Assembly (NCBI GenBank): GCA_021604645.1
Contig: BQJJ01000004.1
Span: 216,276 to 280,275 of the forward strand
DNA length: 64,000 nucleotides
Direction: 5' to 3'
Source: Methyloligella sp.
Lineage (GTDB): Bacteria > Pseudomonadota > Alphaproteobacteria > Rhizobiales > HXMU1428-3
Part shown: positions 43,215-51,068 of the stretch, piece after piece
Position numbering within the stretch: the stretch's first letter is position 1
How the letters are laid out: each line of letters opens with the position of its first letter
Translations under genes and position numbers: made by a program
Notes under the pieces: generated by a model
Seen by the model: the letters and a program-made list of their open reading frames with translations, nothing else
Told to the model about the DNA's origin: nothing
The model's database searches: none

Positions 43215-44513
43215 TTAATGTCTTTCTTTAATGCGTTGTGATTGAGGGTGGTTATATAATAAGGCTATGGCGATCAGTTTTATTAAGCAGGGTATGCCAC
43301 CATAGCAAATGACTAAAAAGAACAGGCTTTCCGCGTCATTTTTCACTGATGGTTCGAAGCCGCTATATTCTAAAAGTGGAAAGATGATCGCAGTGGAGAG
43401 CGCTAATGAGAGCTTTGCAAGCAGGGTCAATTGTGAGAATAAAAGCGCGCTTTGTTCTTCTCTTTTTTCATCCGCGATATGATCAGCTAGAATGGAAGGG
43501 GGCAGAGTTAGCTCTGCACCAAATGCAAACCCTGAGATGATACAGATGATCCCATAGGCATATAAATCTCCTGGGTTTAGAAAAAGCACCCAGATGAAAC
43601 TTACGACTGCCAAGCACATGGCGAACATCCAGGTTTGTTCTTTGTTATCTGTTTTTTGACTTATGCTTGACCAAACACTCATGCCAAGAGCAGCGGTTAG
43701 AAAATAAAGGATTAAAAATAGACCAATAAACCCAGGTTGATTTAAAAAATCGCGTACGTAAAAGATGATTAAGATAGCCGGGATTGATGATGCCAACATG
43801 CTAAGAGCATAGATAGTCAAAAAAAACTTAGTTTTTGGGCTAAGTGATTTTAGTTGCTCATATATTTTAAAATTAGATTTACTCTCTATGTTTTGCTCGA
43901 TTGTATGTCTGTTTTTAGAATGCCAGTTTAGGAAGATGAGTAAGCCGACGATTAATAGGCTCGATAAGATAGCACTCATCCATTGAAACGAAATCTGTGG
44001 TGTCATTTTTGTGTTGAGCAGAGATGGTAGGCAAACGGCGAGAAGTAGACCGATGAGGCCAAATGTTTCTCTAGTCATGGCGATTTTGGTTCTTTGATGT
44101 TTGTCTGGTGACCAAATACCCCCAATGGCAGTGAGGTTGATAACTAGAATACTATAGGCTGTTGTGACTAAGAGAACGGCTCCTGAAAACCAGAGTAAGA
44201 TGCTAATACTTGTTTGGGGTTTGAACAGGAGATAGAAGCCAAGCGCCAGACAAAGGGCGCTGACGATTATGAGTGTTGCTCGATAGTTTTTAAATCGATC
44301 TGACAAGGCACCGATGATTGGATCCTGGATCGCGTCTATCAGTCTTAGTCCTAGGAGGATAGCGGCCAGGCTAGTGAGAGATGCACCAAATTCACTTGCG
44401 TAGAAATCAGGGCCGTGAATATAAATTGGAAACCCTGCAAAGGCTATTGGCAGGGCTAAGAATCCATATTGAACCATTGAAACTGTTGTGATTTGGTTTG
44501 TTTTTTCTTGCAT
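43215..44513 (-). CDS. MFS transporter of the lipid cluster
   Basis: 432 residues, twelve hydrophobic segments, with the MelB/GPH-type loop LGLRLIDAIQDPIIGALSDRFKNYRATLIIVSAL after TM2. Its ATG overlaps the upstream chalcone-isomerase-like stop by one base. MFS proteins of this subgroup are regular members of the cfa/DUF3833 cluster and could move a lipid precursor or sodium-coupled solute; no substrate is visible. Confidence 0.85.
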   Translation of the reverse strand: MQEKTNQITTVSMVQYGFLALPIAFAGFPIYIHGPDFYASEFGASLTSLAAILLGLRLIDAIQDPIIGALSDRFKNYRATLIIVSALCLALGFYLLFKPQTSISILLWFSGAVLLVTTAYSILVINLTAIGGIWSPDKHQRTKIAMTRETFGLIGLLLAVCLPSLLNTKMTPQISFQWMSAILSSLLIVGLLIFLNWHSKNRHTIEQNIESKSNFKIYEQLKSLSPKTKFFLTIYALSMLASSIPAILIIFYVRDFLNQPGFIGLFLILYFLTAALGMSVWSSISQKTDNKEQTWMFAMCLAVVSFIWVLFLNPGDLYAYGIICIISGFAFGAELTLPPSILADHIADEKREEQSALLFSQLTLLAKLSLALSTAIIFPLLEYSGFEPSVKNDAESLFFLVICYGGIPCLIKLIAIALLYNHPQSQRIKERH

Positions 44514-45052
44514 TACAAACCTAATAATTGAAGACGCAGGCTCTTAAAACTGGTCTTTTCACTTAACCAAATTTTGAAGAACCATTTTCCGAATTGTTTG
44601 TCTTTAATTGTGCCAATGAGTTTTTGTTTTAGAAAAAACTGTGTTCCTTTTTCCGGACTGTACACTCCGGTTAACTCTGTACCTTTTTGCACGTTTGGAA
44701 AAATGGCTTGCATTTGTCTGTACCAGGTTGCCAAGCGTAGTTCATCTTTCAGGCCGAGATTTCTCATTTCTTGAATTGTTATTTTTGCAATATCATTGCC
44801 TTTAGCGGGCATGTGATATGAGAGCGTTAAGGCAAAAGGGTGCTTGAAACTGAATTTTTTATTTTTGCTATAAAGTGTTGCATCATAAACTGACCAACCT
44901 AAATATGTTAAACGGCCACTGCCAAGCTTTTGAGCGCCAGGTAAGATTTTTTGACTGATGTTGTTTTTTAAATTTGGTTCTGCTTGAATGAGTGATGAGC
45001 CTGCGGATAAAAACAAAAATAAAACAAGGAATGAACTGAGGGTTTTAAGCAT
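44513..45052 (-). CDS. Chalcone-isomerase-like family protein
   Basis: 179 residues with a signal peptide (MLKTLSSFLVLFLFLSAGSSLIQA). The mature part has LGSGRLTYLGWSVYDATLYS, FALTLSYHMPAKGNDIAKITIQEMRNLGL and VYSPEKGTQFFLKQKLIGTI, matching bacterial chalcone-isomerase-like proteins (fatty-acid-binding fold). The periplasmic location and the fold fit binding of a fatty acid or lipid rather than flavonoid chemistry. Start overlaps cfa by 8 bases. Confidence 0.83.
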   Translation of the reverse strand: MLKTLSSFLVLFLFLSAGSSLIQAEPNLKNNISQKILPGAQKLGSGRLTYLGWSVYDATLYSKNKKFSFKHPFALTLSYHMPAKGNDIAKITIQEMRNLGLKDELRLATWYRQMQAIFPNVQKGTELTGVYSPEKGTQFFLKQKLIGTIKDKQFGKWFFKIWLSEKTSFKSLRLQLLGL

Positions 45053-46205
45053 GGATCAACTCCACTTGCATTACATTTGTGCGTCCGTGGTAGAAAAGTG
45101 CAATACAGCTGGCTAGATAAAACCTCCAGAGGCGAATGAATTTTTCATCAAACCCTAGTTGGCGAATTTGACGTATATTCTTTTCAAAATTTTCACTCCA
45201 GACTTGCATCGTGCGAGCATAATCGACACCGAAGTTAAAATGTTGCCCGACTTTAAATCCGGCTTTTTTTGCTTCTCTATCAAACACAGTTGGGCTTGGA
45301 AGCATGCCGCCTGGGAAAATGAAAGTGCGGATCATGTCTCCGCTTTTTCTATATAGATCAAAGGCTTGATCGTCGACTGTGATGGTCTGGATTACGGCTT
45401 TGCCTTTTGGGTTAAGGAGTGATTTGATTTTTGAGAAATAAGTTTGCCAAAACTCTTGTCCAACCGCTTCAAACATTTCAATAGAGACAATGTTATCGTA
45501 TTTGCCGTCTTGTTTGCGATAATCTTCAAGGACGATGTTTGCTGTGTTGCCTAGTCGATTCGTTGCGTATTCATGTTGTTCATTTGAAATTGTAATGCCT
45601 TTGACGGAGGTATTTGATGTTTGGACGGCTCGTTCTGCGAAACCACCCCATCCGCACCCAACTTCTAATAGCACGCCTTTTGGTTCGTCGAGGCAAGATA
45701 ATATGCGGTCATATTTTTTGAGTTGTGCATCAACTAAGCTGTTACTTGAATTTACATCTATTGCGGCGGAGTAAGACATTGTTGGGTCTAGCCAGAGTTT
45801 GTAGAATTCATTGCCGATATCATAATGAGCGTGAATGTTCTTTTTACTGCCATTCATTGTGTTCTTTGTGAAAAGATACATGATGCGTGAAACAAGGTGC
45901 CCAAGTGCGTTGCCATTGATGTAGCTTGAAAGTTCATTTTCATTCTTCAAGCCGAACTCCAGCAGAGCTTCTAGATTATCTGTGTCCCACCAGCCATCGC
46001 GGTAACTTTCAGCGAGACCAATATCAGCTTTTGCAGCAAAGAGAGGGACTGTGCGCCAATCGTGAATGTTGAGGGTTAGTGAGGGGCCTTTTTGAGGACC
46101 AGAAAATTCATATAATTTCTCATCTGGAGTTGTTATACGGATTGATCCGTATTTTATTTTTTCAAGCACCTTGAAGAAACGATAGGTTATAGTTTTCTGA
46201 AACAT
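45045..46205 (-). CDS. cfa: Cyclopropane-fatty-acyl-phospholipid synthase family
   Basis: About 386 residues from ATG 46205 (GAGGG upstream). SAM motif VLLEVGCGWGGFAERAV, the substrate region IHAHYDIGNEFYKLWLDPTMSYSAA, and FEAVGQEFWQTYFSKIKSLLNPKGKAVIQTIT are all canonical for Cfa. It transfers a methyl(ene) group from SAM to unsaturated acyl chains. In singlet-oxygen regulons members of this family make cyclopropane or furan-type precursors. First gene of the operon; a perfect palindrome lies 80 bases upstream of the ATG. Confidence 0.9.
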   Translation of the reverse strand: MFQKTITYRFFKVLEKIKYGSIRITTPDEKLYEFSGPQKGPSLTLNIHDWRTVPLFAAKADIGLAESYRDGWWDTDNLEALLEFGLKNENELSSYINGNALGHLVSRIMYLFTKNTMNGSKKNIHAHYDIGNEFYKLWLDPTMSYSAAIDVNSSNSLVDAQLKKYDRILSCLDEPKGVLLEVGCGWGGFAERAVQTSNTSVKGITISNEQHEYATNRLGNTANIVLEDYRKQDGKYDNIVSIEMFEAVGQEFWQTYFSKIKSLLNPKGKAVIQTITVDDQAFDLYRKSGDMIRTFIFPGGMLPSPTVFDREAKKAGFKVGQHFNFGVDYARTMQVWSENFEKNIRQIRQLGFDEKFIRLWRFYLASCIALFYHGRTNVMQVELIHA

Positions 46206-46274
46206 AGTATCCCTCAATAATCTCTTTGTACTTTACCTTTTTAATGGTTTCTTCCCTACCGCATAATCACTTTG

Positions 46275-46294
46275 AAGTTACATTTTTGTAACTT
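46275..46294. promoter_or_regulatory. Perfect palindrome upstream of cfa operon
   Basis: AAGTTACATTTTTGTAACTT, an 8-4-8 perfect inverted repeat in the 117-base gap between cfa and DUF1365. A near match is found upstream of the FAD gene at a similar distance. Typical of a dimeric transcription factor site. Confidence 0.65.
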
Positions 46295-46322
46295 TTAATG
46301 TTGAGTTTTCTTACTCTTTTGC

Positions 46323-47255
46323 TCATTCGTTGTCAGTGATGCTGCTTGTTACATTTCTTGATTTTTGTTTTGGTAGTTTGAAGAATTTTATACCTTTAAT
46401 TTTTAACTTTAAAGCTTGCCAATGGATGAGTGAAATCGCTTGAAGTGTCACAAGTGGGGTCTGCCAAAAGGCTTTTCGTTGGGCTGATTTGGTTAACTCT
46501 TCCAGTTTGCCTTTTAAAGATGTGGTGAGAGTTCGTTTGCCTTCCTTATTATAATAGTCAATCCATAGGCCAATTTTTTGTGGGCTGAGTTTTATACGAA
46601 ACTGATAATGACCGTTTCTTGGTAAGAAGGGGGAAACATGAAATTCTTTGCTAGCAATCATCCAATCGTTTTCTTCAATAACGCTTTGGTCTTGTTTTGC
46701 GCAAACGTAAGAATGAGTTTCTCCAAATGTGTTGTTTACCTCATAGATGATGGCTCTTAATTTTTCTTTTTCATCGAAACAAAGCCAGAAACTAACTGGG
46801 TTGAAGACAAAGCCTAAGATGCGAGGCATCGAAATTAGAGACACTGACTTTACTTTGTTTTGGAGATGAAATTTTCTGAGTTGCTCATATGCCCAAGCGT
46901 TAAGATCGCCGTTTTCTGACTTTTCACCGTGATCTTTTTTATAGAAGCTAGTTAGTGAGAAGCGGTCTATCTTTAATGAATTGCTAATTTTTAACTCATT
47001 TAGTTTGGCAAGTGGAAGGCTGCAATAATAAATTGGGTATGTAAAAAAGTTTTCTTTGGGAGTAAATCTTTTATGCATGACTTTGCCGTTGATGAGGCAT
47101 GGTGTGTTATTTATCAGGCAGGGATTTGATACTGTTGCCGTTTCATATTCTAAAATAGTTTTATTGCTTGTAGAAGCCTGTAGAGATTCGAAAGACCTTG
47201 TTTTATTAGCTATGGTTTCTTCGGTCATTGTTTTATATGAAAAATCTAGAGGCAT
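46323..47255 (-). CDS. DUF1365 protein
   Basis: 310 residues. DUF1365 core: CLINGKVMHKRFTPKENFFTYPIYYCSLPL, FSLTSFYKKDHG, VSLISMPRILGFVFNPVSFWLCFDEKEKLRAIIYEVNNTFGETHSYV and HVSPFLPRNGHYQFRI. No membrane segment. A partner of the FAD oxidoreductase encoded by the overlapping gene (10 bases). Biochemical role unknown; always linked to Cfa-type enzymes. A later start (MTEETIANK, 47228) is possible. Confidence 0.87.
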   Translation of the reverse strand: MPLDFSYKTMTEETIANKTRSFESLQASTSNKTILEYETATVSNPCLINNTPCLINGKVMHKRFTPKENFFTYPIYYCSLPLAKLNELKISNSLKIDRFSLTSFYKKDHGEKSENGDLNAWAYEQLRKFHLQNKVKSVSLISMPRILGFVFNPVSFWLCFDEKEKLRAIIYEVNNTFGETHSYVCAKQDQSVIEENDWMIASKEFHVSPFLPRNGHYQFRIKLSPQKIGLWIDYYNKEGKRTLTTSLKGKLEELTKSAQRKAFWQTPLVTLQAISLIHWQALKLKIKGIKFFKLPKQKSRNVTSSITDNE

Positions 47256-48502
47256 ATATTCTTGCCTTCAATTGCGGATGCCATTTTTATTGCACTTGCC
47301 AAGCCATCTTCATGAAATCCATATTTCTGCCAGGCTCCACAATACCATATTCTATCTTTTCCTTGAATTTCCTCTAAGCGCTCCTGGGCTAAAATGGCGT
47401 TCTTATCAAAAACGGGGTGTTCTAGGATTGCTTGATCATAGGTTAGTACAGACTTTGGCATTTTAGGTGGATTAAGTGTGACGATGATTGGGGTGTTTGT
47501 TCCTAGAGGTTGGAGATTATTCATCCAGTAACTCACGCACATATGATTACTTTTATCTTGCTTTTCGTTTGATAGATAAACCCAACTTGACCAGGCGCTT
47601 TTTCTTTTAGGCATGAAACTCACATCGCTATGAAGGACCATGAGGTTTTCTTGATAATGAATTGAACCTAAAATTTGCTTCTCCAGATGAGAGGGTTGGC
47701 TGAGAAGCTTTAGCGCCTGGTCACTATGACAGGCAAAGACCACCTGATCATAAGTCGTTGTCGTGTTGTTGGTATCAATGATATCGATACCGTTTTCATT
47801 GCGGATAACTTCTTTTACGCCGCAATTTAATTTGATTTGGTCAGAAAATTTGTGAGTTAGGCTTTTGACATAATTTTTTGAACCGCCTTTGACAGTGTAC
47901 CATTGCGGGGCATCGTTTATTCCTAGCAATCCATGATTATCAAAAAAACGAATAAATGTACTTGCTGGGTAATTAAGCATTTGCTCAACAGGCATGCTCC
48001 AGATTGCCCCACCCATTGGGAGTAAAAAGTAATCTCTGAACCAGTCACCCAGATTTAATTTTTTAATCCATTCACCTAGAGTGAGGTCAGGTGTTGTGGC
48101 TTCATTTGCTAATGCTTGCTTGTGAAACTTTAGAATATCTTGCAGCATTTTTAGGTATTGCGGTCTGAAGATATTTCTCTTTTGTGCAAAGCAATCTTTT
48201 AAAGAGGCTGTACCATATTCAAGCCATGCATCATTGACGCTCACGCCGAATGACATATCGCTTTTTGTTATTGGGACATTTAATTGCTCGAATAGTTTGA
48301 GAAGGTTGGGGTAATTTCGTTTATTGAAGACTATGAAACCTGTATCAACGCTGATGTCACCATCTTTTGTTATGATGTCGACAGTTCGACTATGTCCGCC
48401 TATGTAGTCGTTTTTTTCATAGATCGTTACCTCATGATTTCGACTTAAGAGGTGTGCTGCCCCCATGCCTGAAATTCCGGTTCCGATTATTGCGATTTTC
48501 AT
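47246..48502 (-). CDS. FAD-dependent amine-oxidase-like oxidoreductase
   Basis: 418 residues. Dinucleotide fold MKIAIIGTGISGMGAAHLLSRNHEVTIYEKNDYIGGHSRTV at the N-terminus, SVDTGFIVFNKRNYPNLLKLFEQL, GGAIWSMPVEQMLNYPASTFIRFFDNHGLL and C-terminal IWYCGAWQKYGFHEDGLASAIKMA. This is the COG2907 type found with DUF1365 and Cfa. It probably desaturates or oxidises a lipid acyl chain. First gene of its unit; a palindrome-like element lies about 74 bases upstream. Confidence 0.88.
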   Translation of the reverse strand: MKIAIIGTGISGMGAAHLLSRNHEVTIYEKNDYIGGHSRTVDIITKDGDISVDTGFIVFNKRNYPNLLKLFEQLNVPITKSDMSFGVSVNDAWLEYGTASLKDCFAQKRNIFRPQYLKMLQDILKFHKQALANEATTPDLTLGEWIKKLNLGDWFRDYFLLPMGGAIWSMPVEQMLNYPASTFIRFFDNHGLLGINDAPQWYTVKGGSKNYVKSLTHKFSDQIKLNCGVKEVIRNENGIDIIDTNNTTTTYDQVVFACHSDQALKLLSQPSHLEKQILGSIHYQENLMVLHSDVSFMPKRKSAWSSWVYLSNEKQDKSNHMCVSYWMNNLQPLGTNTPIIVTLNPPKMPKSVLTYDQAILEHPVFDKNAILAQERLEEIQGKDRIWYCGAWQKYGFHEDGLASAIKMASAIEGKNICL

Positions 48503-48565
48503 TCAACTTTACCCTCTATATGTAGAAGAGGTTAGAGTGGTTTGACTTACCCTGAGATTGATTAA

Positions 48566-48586
48566 AGGTTACAAAAATTTAAACTT
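48566..48586. promoter_or_regulatory. Palindrome-like element upstream of the FAD gene
   Basis: AGGTTACAAAAATTTAAACT resembles one strand of the cfa palindrome (AAGTTACAAAAATGTAACTT): 12 of the first 13 bases match, then one inserted base. Distance to the start codon is close to that in front of cfa. Confidence 0.5.
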
Positions 48587-48601
48587 AAGATAAGGATTTG
48601 T

Positions 48602-49948
48602 TTACTTCTTTAATTTGATTTCAACAATTAAGCCGGGATCATTGTCTTTAAACGTGATTTTTCCTTTGTGTAAGGCCAGGGCAGCTTTTACCAAACTTAG
48701 GCCAAGCCCGTTACCTTCAGTATGCCGACTTTTATCTGAGCGATAAAAACGATCAAAAACCTTTTCATGCTCTTCCTGTCTTATGCCGATGCCTTGGTCG
48801 CTGATGCGGATGAGTTGATAGTGCTTTTCTTCTTCTAATTCAATAAGGACTGTGCTTGCTTTTGGTGAATATTTCAGGGCGTTATCAAGTATGTTTGCAG
48901 TCATTTGAAAAATGAGATGGCCGTAAGCTGGGATAAGGCTTAGTTCATTCATCGCGGATTTGATTGTAATTTCTTTTTCTTCAGCCAGAGGGTCATATAG
49001 TTCTATGACGTCTTCTAGTATTATTTTTAGTGATGTCTCGGAGAATTCAAACTTTTGGCTGGCTTTTTCAATATGAGATATTCTTAGGAGTGCGTTAAAG
49101 GTGCCGAGTAGTTCGTCTGTTTCTTTTAATAGATTGTCGATCTCATCTTCGGAAAGTGGTTTTTTTAATGCGCCTTCTAATTGGGTTCTTAACCTGGCTA
49201 GGGGTGTTCTAAGGTCATGCGCGATGTTATCACTGACATCTCTAATGCCGATTACAAGTTCTTCTATGCGGGCTAACATGGCGTTTAAGCTTTGAGCGAG
49301 ATTACTTAAATCATCCCAGTTACTATCAATGGAAATACGCTCTGATAGGTCTCCTGTGGCCATAATGTTTTGAGCGGTTTGGCCGATCATGTTTATTCTG
49401 CTTACGACGAACATGCTGATCAGGAAACTGACTAAAACAACGCTCATCATAAATAGCAAAATAAGTATGCTAAAAAATTTTAATCGTTCATATCGTTTTA
49501 TAATGTCATCAATGTCTCTGCCAATGAGGAGCCGTGAGCCATCGTTGAAGGTGTGTATTTTGGCACCAAACTCTCTTCGGGCGTCTGCTATTTGTAATGA
49601 GAAGCCAATGATCCCCTCGCTGATAGGCGTGACTTCGCTAGGGAGCTTTTCTATATTGCCGGCTAATTTTTTATCTAATCTGTCTTGATAATAATAAACG
49701 GGGTTTGCATATTTTTCAGACCGTTTTTTTATAAAAGTGATCCGTTGGTGTTGGGTTTTGTTTTCGAAAGAAATAAGAATGTGCTCAATTTCAATGTCGA
49801 TTGCGGCTTCCGTTTCTTGAATAAAAACCTGGCGGCTGAAATCGTAAAGATAAGAGCCTAGGAGTAGAGCTGATGCTCCCAGTAGAATGGTAAAAAGCGC
49901 GGCCATTTTGAAGCTTGAGCTTGAATAGTAACTTCTTTTAGCCGTCAT
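48602..49948 (-). CDS. HAMP-domain sensor histidine kinase
   Basis: 448 residues. Two transmembrane helices (about 14-34 and 155-180) flank a periplasmic domain of 120 residues. HAMP follows (VSRINMIGQTAQNIMATGDLSERI), then HisKA with NIAHDLRTPLARLRTQLEG (phospho-His) and HATPase with NILDNALKYSPKA (N box), ISDQGIGIRQEEHEKVFDRFYR and GNGLGLSLVKAALALHKG. Start overlaps the response-regulator gene by 11 bases. The stimulus is not known; position beside the lipid cluster suggests a membrane or oxidative signal. Confidence 0.92.
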   Translation of the reverse strand: MTAKRSYYSSSSFKMAALFTILLGASALLLGSYLYDFSRQVFIQETEAAIDIEIEHILISFENKTQHQRITFIKKRSEKYANPVYYYQDRLDKKLAGNIEKLPSEVTPISEGIIGFSLQIADARREFGAKIHTFNDGSRLLIGRDIDDIIKRYERLKFFSILILLFMMSVVLVSFLISMFVVSRINMIGQTAQNIMATGDLSERISIDSNWDDLSNLAQSLNAMLARIEELVIGIRDVSDNIAHDLRTPLARLRTQLEGALKKPLSEDEIDNLLKETDELLGTFNALLRISHIEKASQKFEFSETSLKIILEDVIELYDPLAEEKEITIKSAMNELSLIPAYGHLIFQMTANILDNALKYSPKASTVLIELEEEKHYQLIRISDQGIGIRQEEHEKVFDRFYRSDKSRHTEGNGLGLSLVKAALALHKGKITFKDNDPGLIVEIKLKK

Positions 49949-50615
49949 CTATGATGTATCCTGCACCGCGAATGGTCTTTATGATTGAAGCTGAGCTATC
50001 ACCTATTTTTTTACGTAAACGGCTTATGTGCACATCGATGACTTTGCTTTGAGGGTCAAAGTGGTAATCCCAGACATGCTCTAACAACATGGTTCTGGTG
50101 ACTATCTGTCCTTTATGTTTCATCAGATATTCAAGCAGGTTAAATTCTCTTGTTTGCAGAGTGATTGGTTCACCGTTTGAGGTGACTTTTCTTTTTAGGA
50201 GGTTAATTTCAATGGGGCCTGCCGTCAAAGTTGTTTCCTGATGGCCGTTCTCAACTGAGCCACGCCGGTGGAGTGCCTCTACACGGGCTAAAAGCTCGGA
50301 GAATGAAAAAGGTTTGATGAGATAGTCGTCACTGCCTGCGCGTAAACCGCTTACGCGGTCATCGACAGCACCAAGGGCACTGAGTACCATGACTGGGACG
50401 TGGTTTTTTGCTCCGCGCAGGGTTTTTAAGATTGTGAGGCCATCTAAAGAGGGAAGCATGCGATCTAAGATGATGGCGTCATATTGTTCTGTTGTTGCTA
50501 GAAATAGGCCGTCTTTACCATCTGTTGAGCAATCAACGACATGGCCTGCTTCTTTTAGCCCATTTGAGATATAGTCACTTAGCTTTTCATCATCTTCAAC
50601 AAGTAATATTTTCAT
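49938..50615 (-). CDS. OmpR-family response regulator
   Basis: About 225 residues from ATG 50615 (MKILLVEDDEKLSDYI). Receiver domain with phospho-acceptor Asp in AIILDRMLPSLDG, Thr/Ser in MVLSALG, Lys in DDYLIKPFSFSEL. DNA-binding winged helix with LQTREFNLLEYLMKHKGQIVTRTMLLEHVWDYHFDPQSKVIDVHISRLRKKI. Pairs with the adjacent kinase. OmpR-type regulators usually bind direct repeats, so they are not the natural reader of the nearby palindromes. Confidence 0.92.
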   Translation of the reverse strand: MKILLVEDDEKLSDYISNGLKEAGHVVDCSTDGKDGLFLATTEQYDAIILDRMLPSLDGLTILKTLRGAKNHVPVMVLSALGAVDDRVSGLRAGSDDYLIKPFSFSELLARVEALHRRGSVENGHQETTLTAGPIEINLLKRKVTSNGEPITLQTREFNLLEYLMKHKGQIVTRTMLLEHVWDYHFDPQSKVIDVHISRLRKKIGDSSASIIKTIRGAGYIIDDG

Positions 50616-50741
50616 CGCAGCCACTTCATTGCTTCACCATTCTATCAGCTTAGATAGGATAGTTCGTTGTTACAAGAGCTTCATAACAATAAGCTTTATG
50701 AGATGTTATTGTTATTATGTGCGATTTAAATTTAAGGAAAA

Positions 50742-50833
50742 TGGCGGAGAAGAAGGGATTCGAACCCTCGAGACGGGACAAACCGCCTACTCCCTTAGCA
50801 GGGGAGCGCCTTCGACCACTCGGCCACCTCTCC
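50742..50833 (-). tRNA. tRNA-Ser (anticodon GCT)
   Basis: The minus strand folds as a 92-base class II tRNA with encoded CCA: acceptor GGAGAGG/CTTCTCC (one G.U), discriminator G, D-arm GGCCGAGTGGTCGAAGGC, anticodon loop CTGCTAA with anticodon GCT, long variable arm and T-arm GAGGGTTCGAATCCC(T). It decodes AGC/AGU. No integrase gene is nearby. Confidence 0.96.
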
Positions 50834-51014
50834 GCCGACAGGCTTACATCATAAATGCCCTTGAGTTCAAGCGGTTTATGACGCTCTTTTGAAAAAAACA
50901 CATTTATTTTTACAATCGTCTGTTATTGCGGCGTTTTTTTATTATTTGGAGCGGTTAATTGGACCGATAAAATGTTTTTTTATCGATGGATATTACTGAT
51001 TTAGGTTGGAAAAT

Positions 51015-51055
51015 AAAAATGACCCTTCGTATTTTCATATCGAAGGGCCATTTTT
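51015..51055 (-). terminator. Intrinsic terminator of the VWA gene
   Basis: AAAAATG.CCCTTCG and CGAAGGG.CATTTTT pair with one mismatch around an 11-base loop. On the minus strand it ends in T-rich sequence directly after the VWA stop at 51069. Confidence 0.85.
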
Positions 51056-51068
51056 GCACATTTTGTAG

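Noticed and set aside
41911..50615. Carotenoid or photolyase genes expected with LitR/ChrR clusters
   Set aside because: No phytoene desaturase, photolyase, ChrR or LitR sequence was found in the window; the FAD protein is of the COG2907 type.
50742..50833. tRNA-Ser as integration site of a genomic island
   Set aside because: No integrase, att-like direct repeat or change in gene character was seen on either side.
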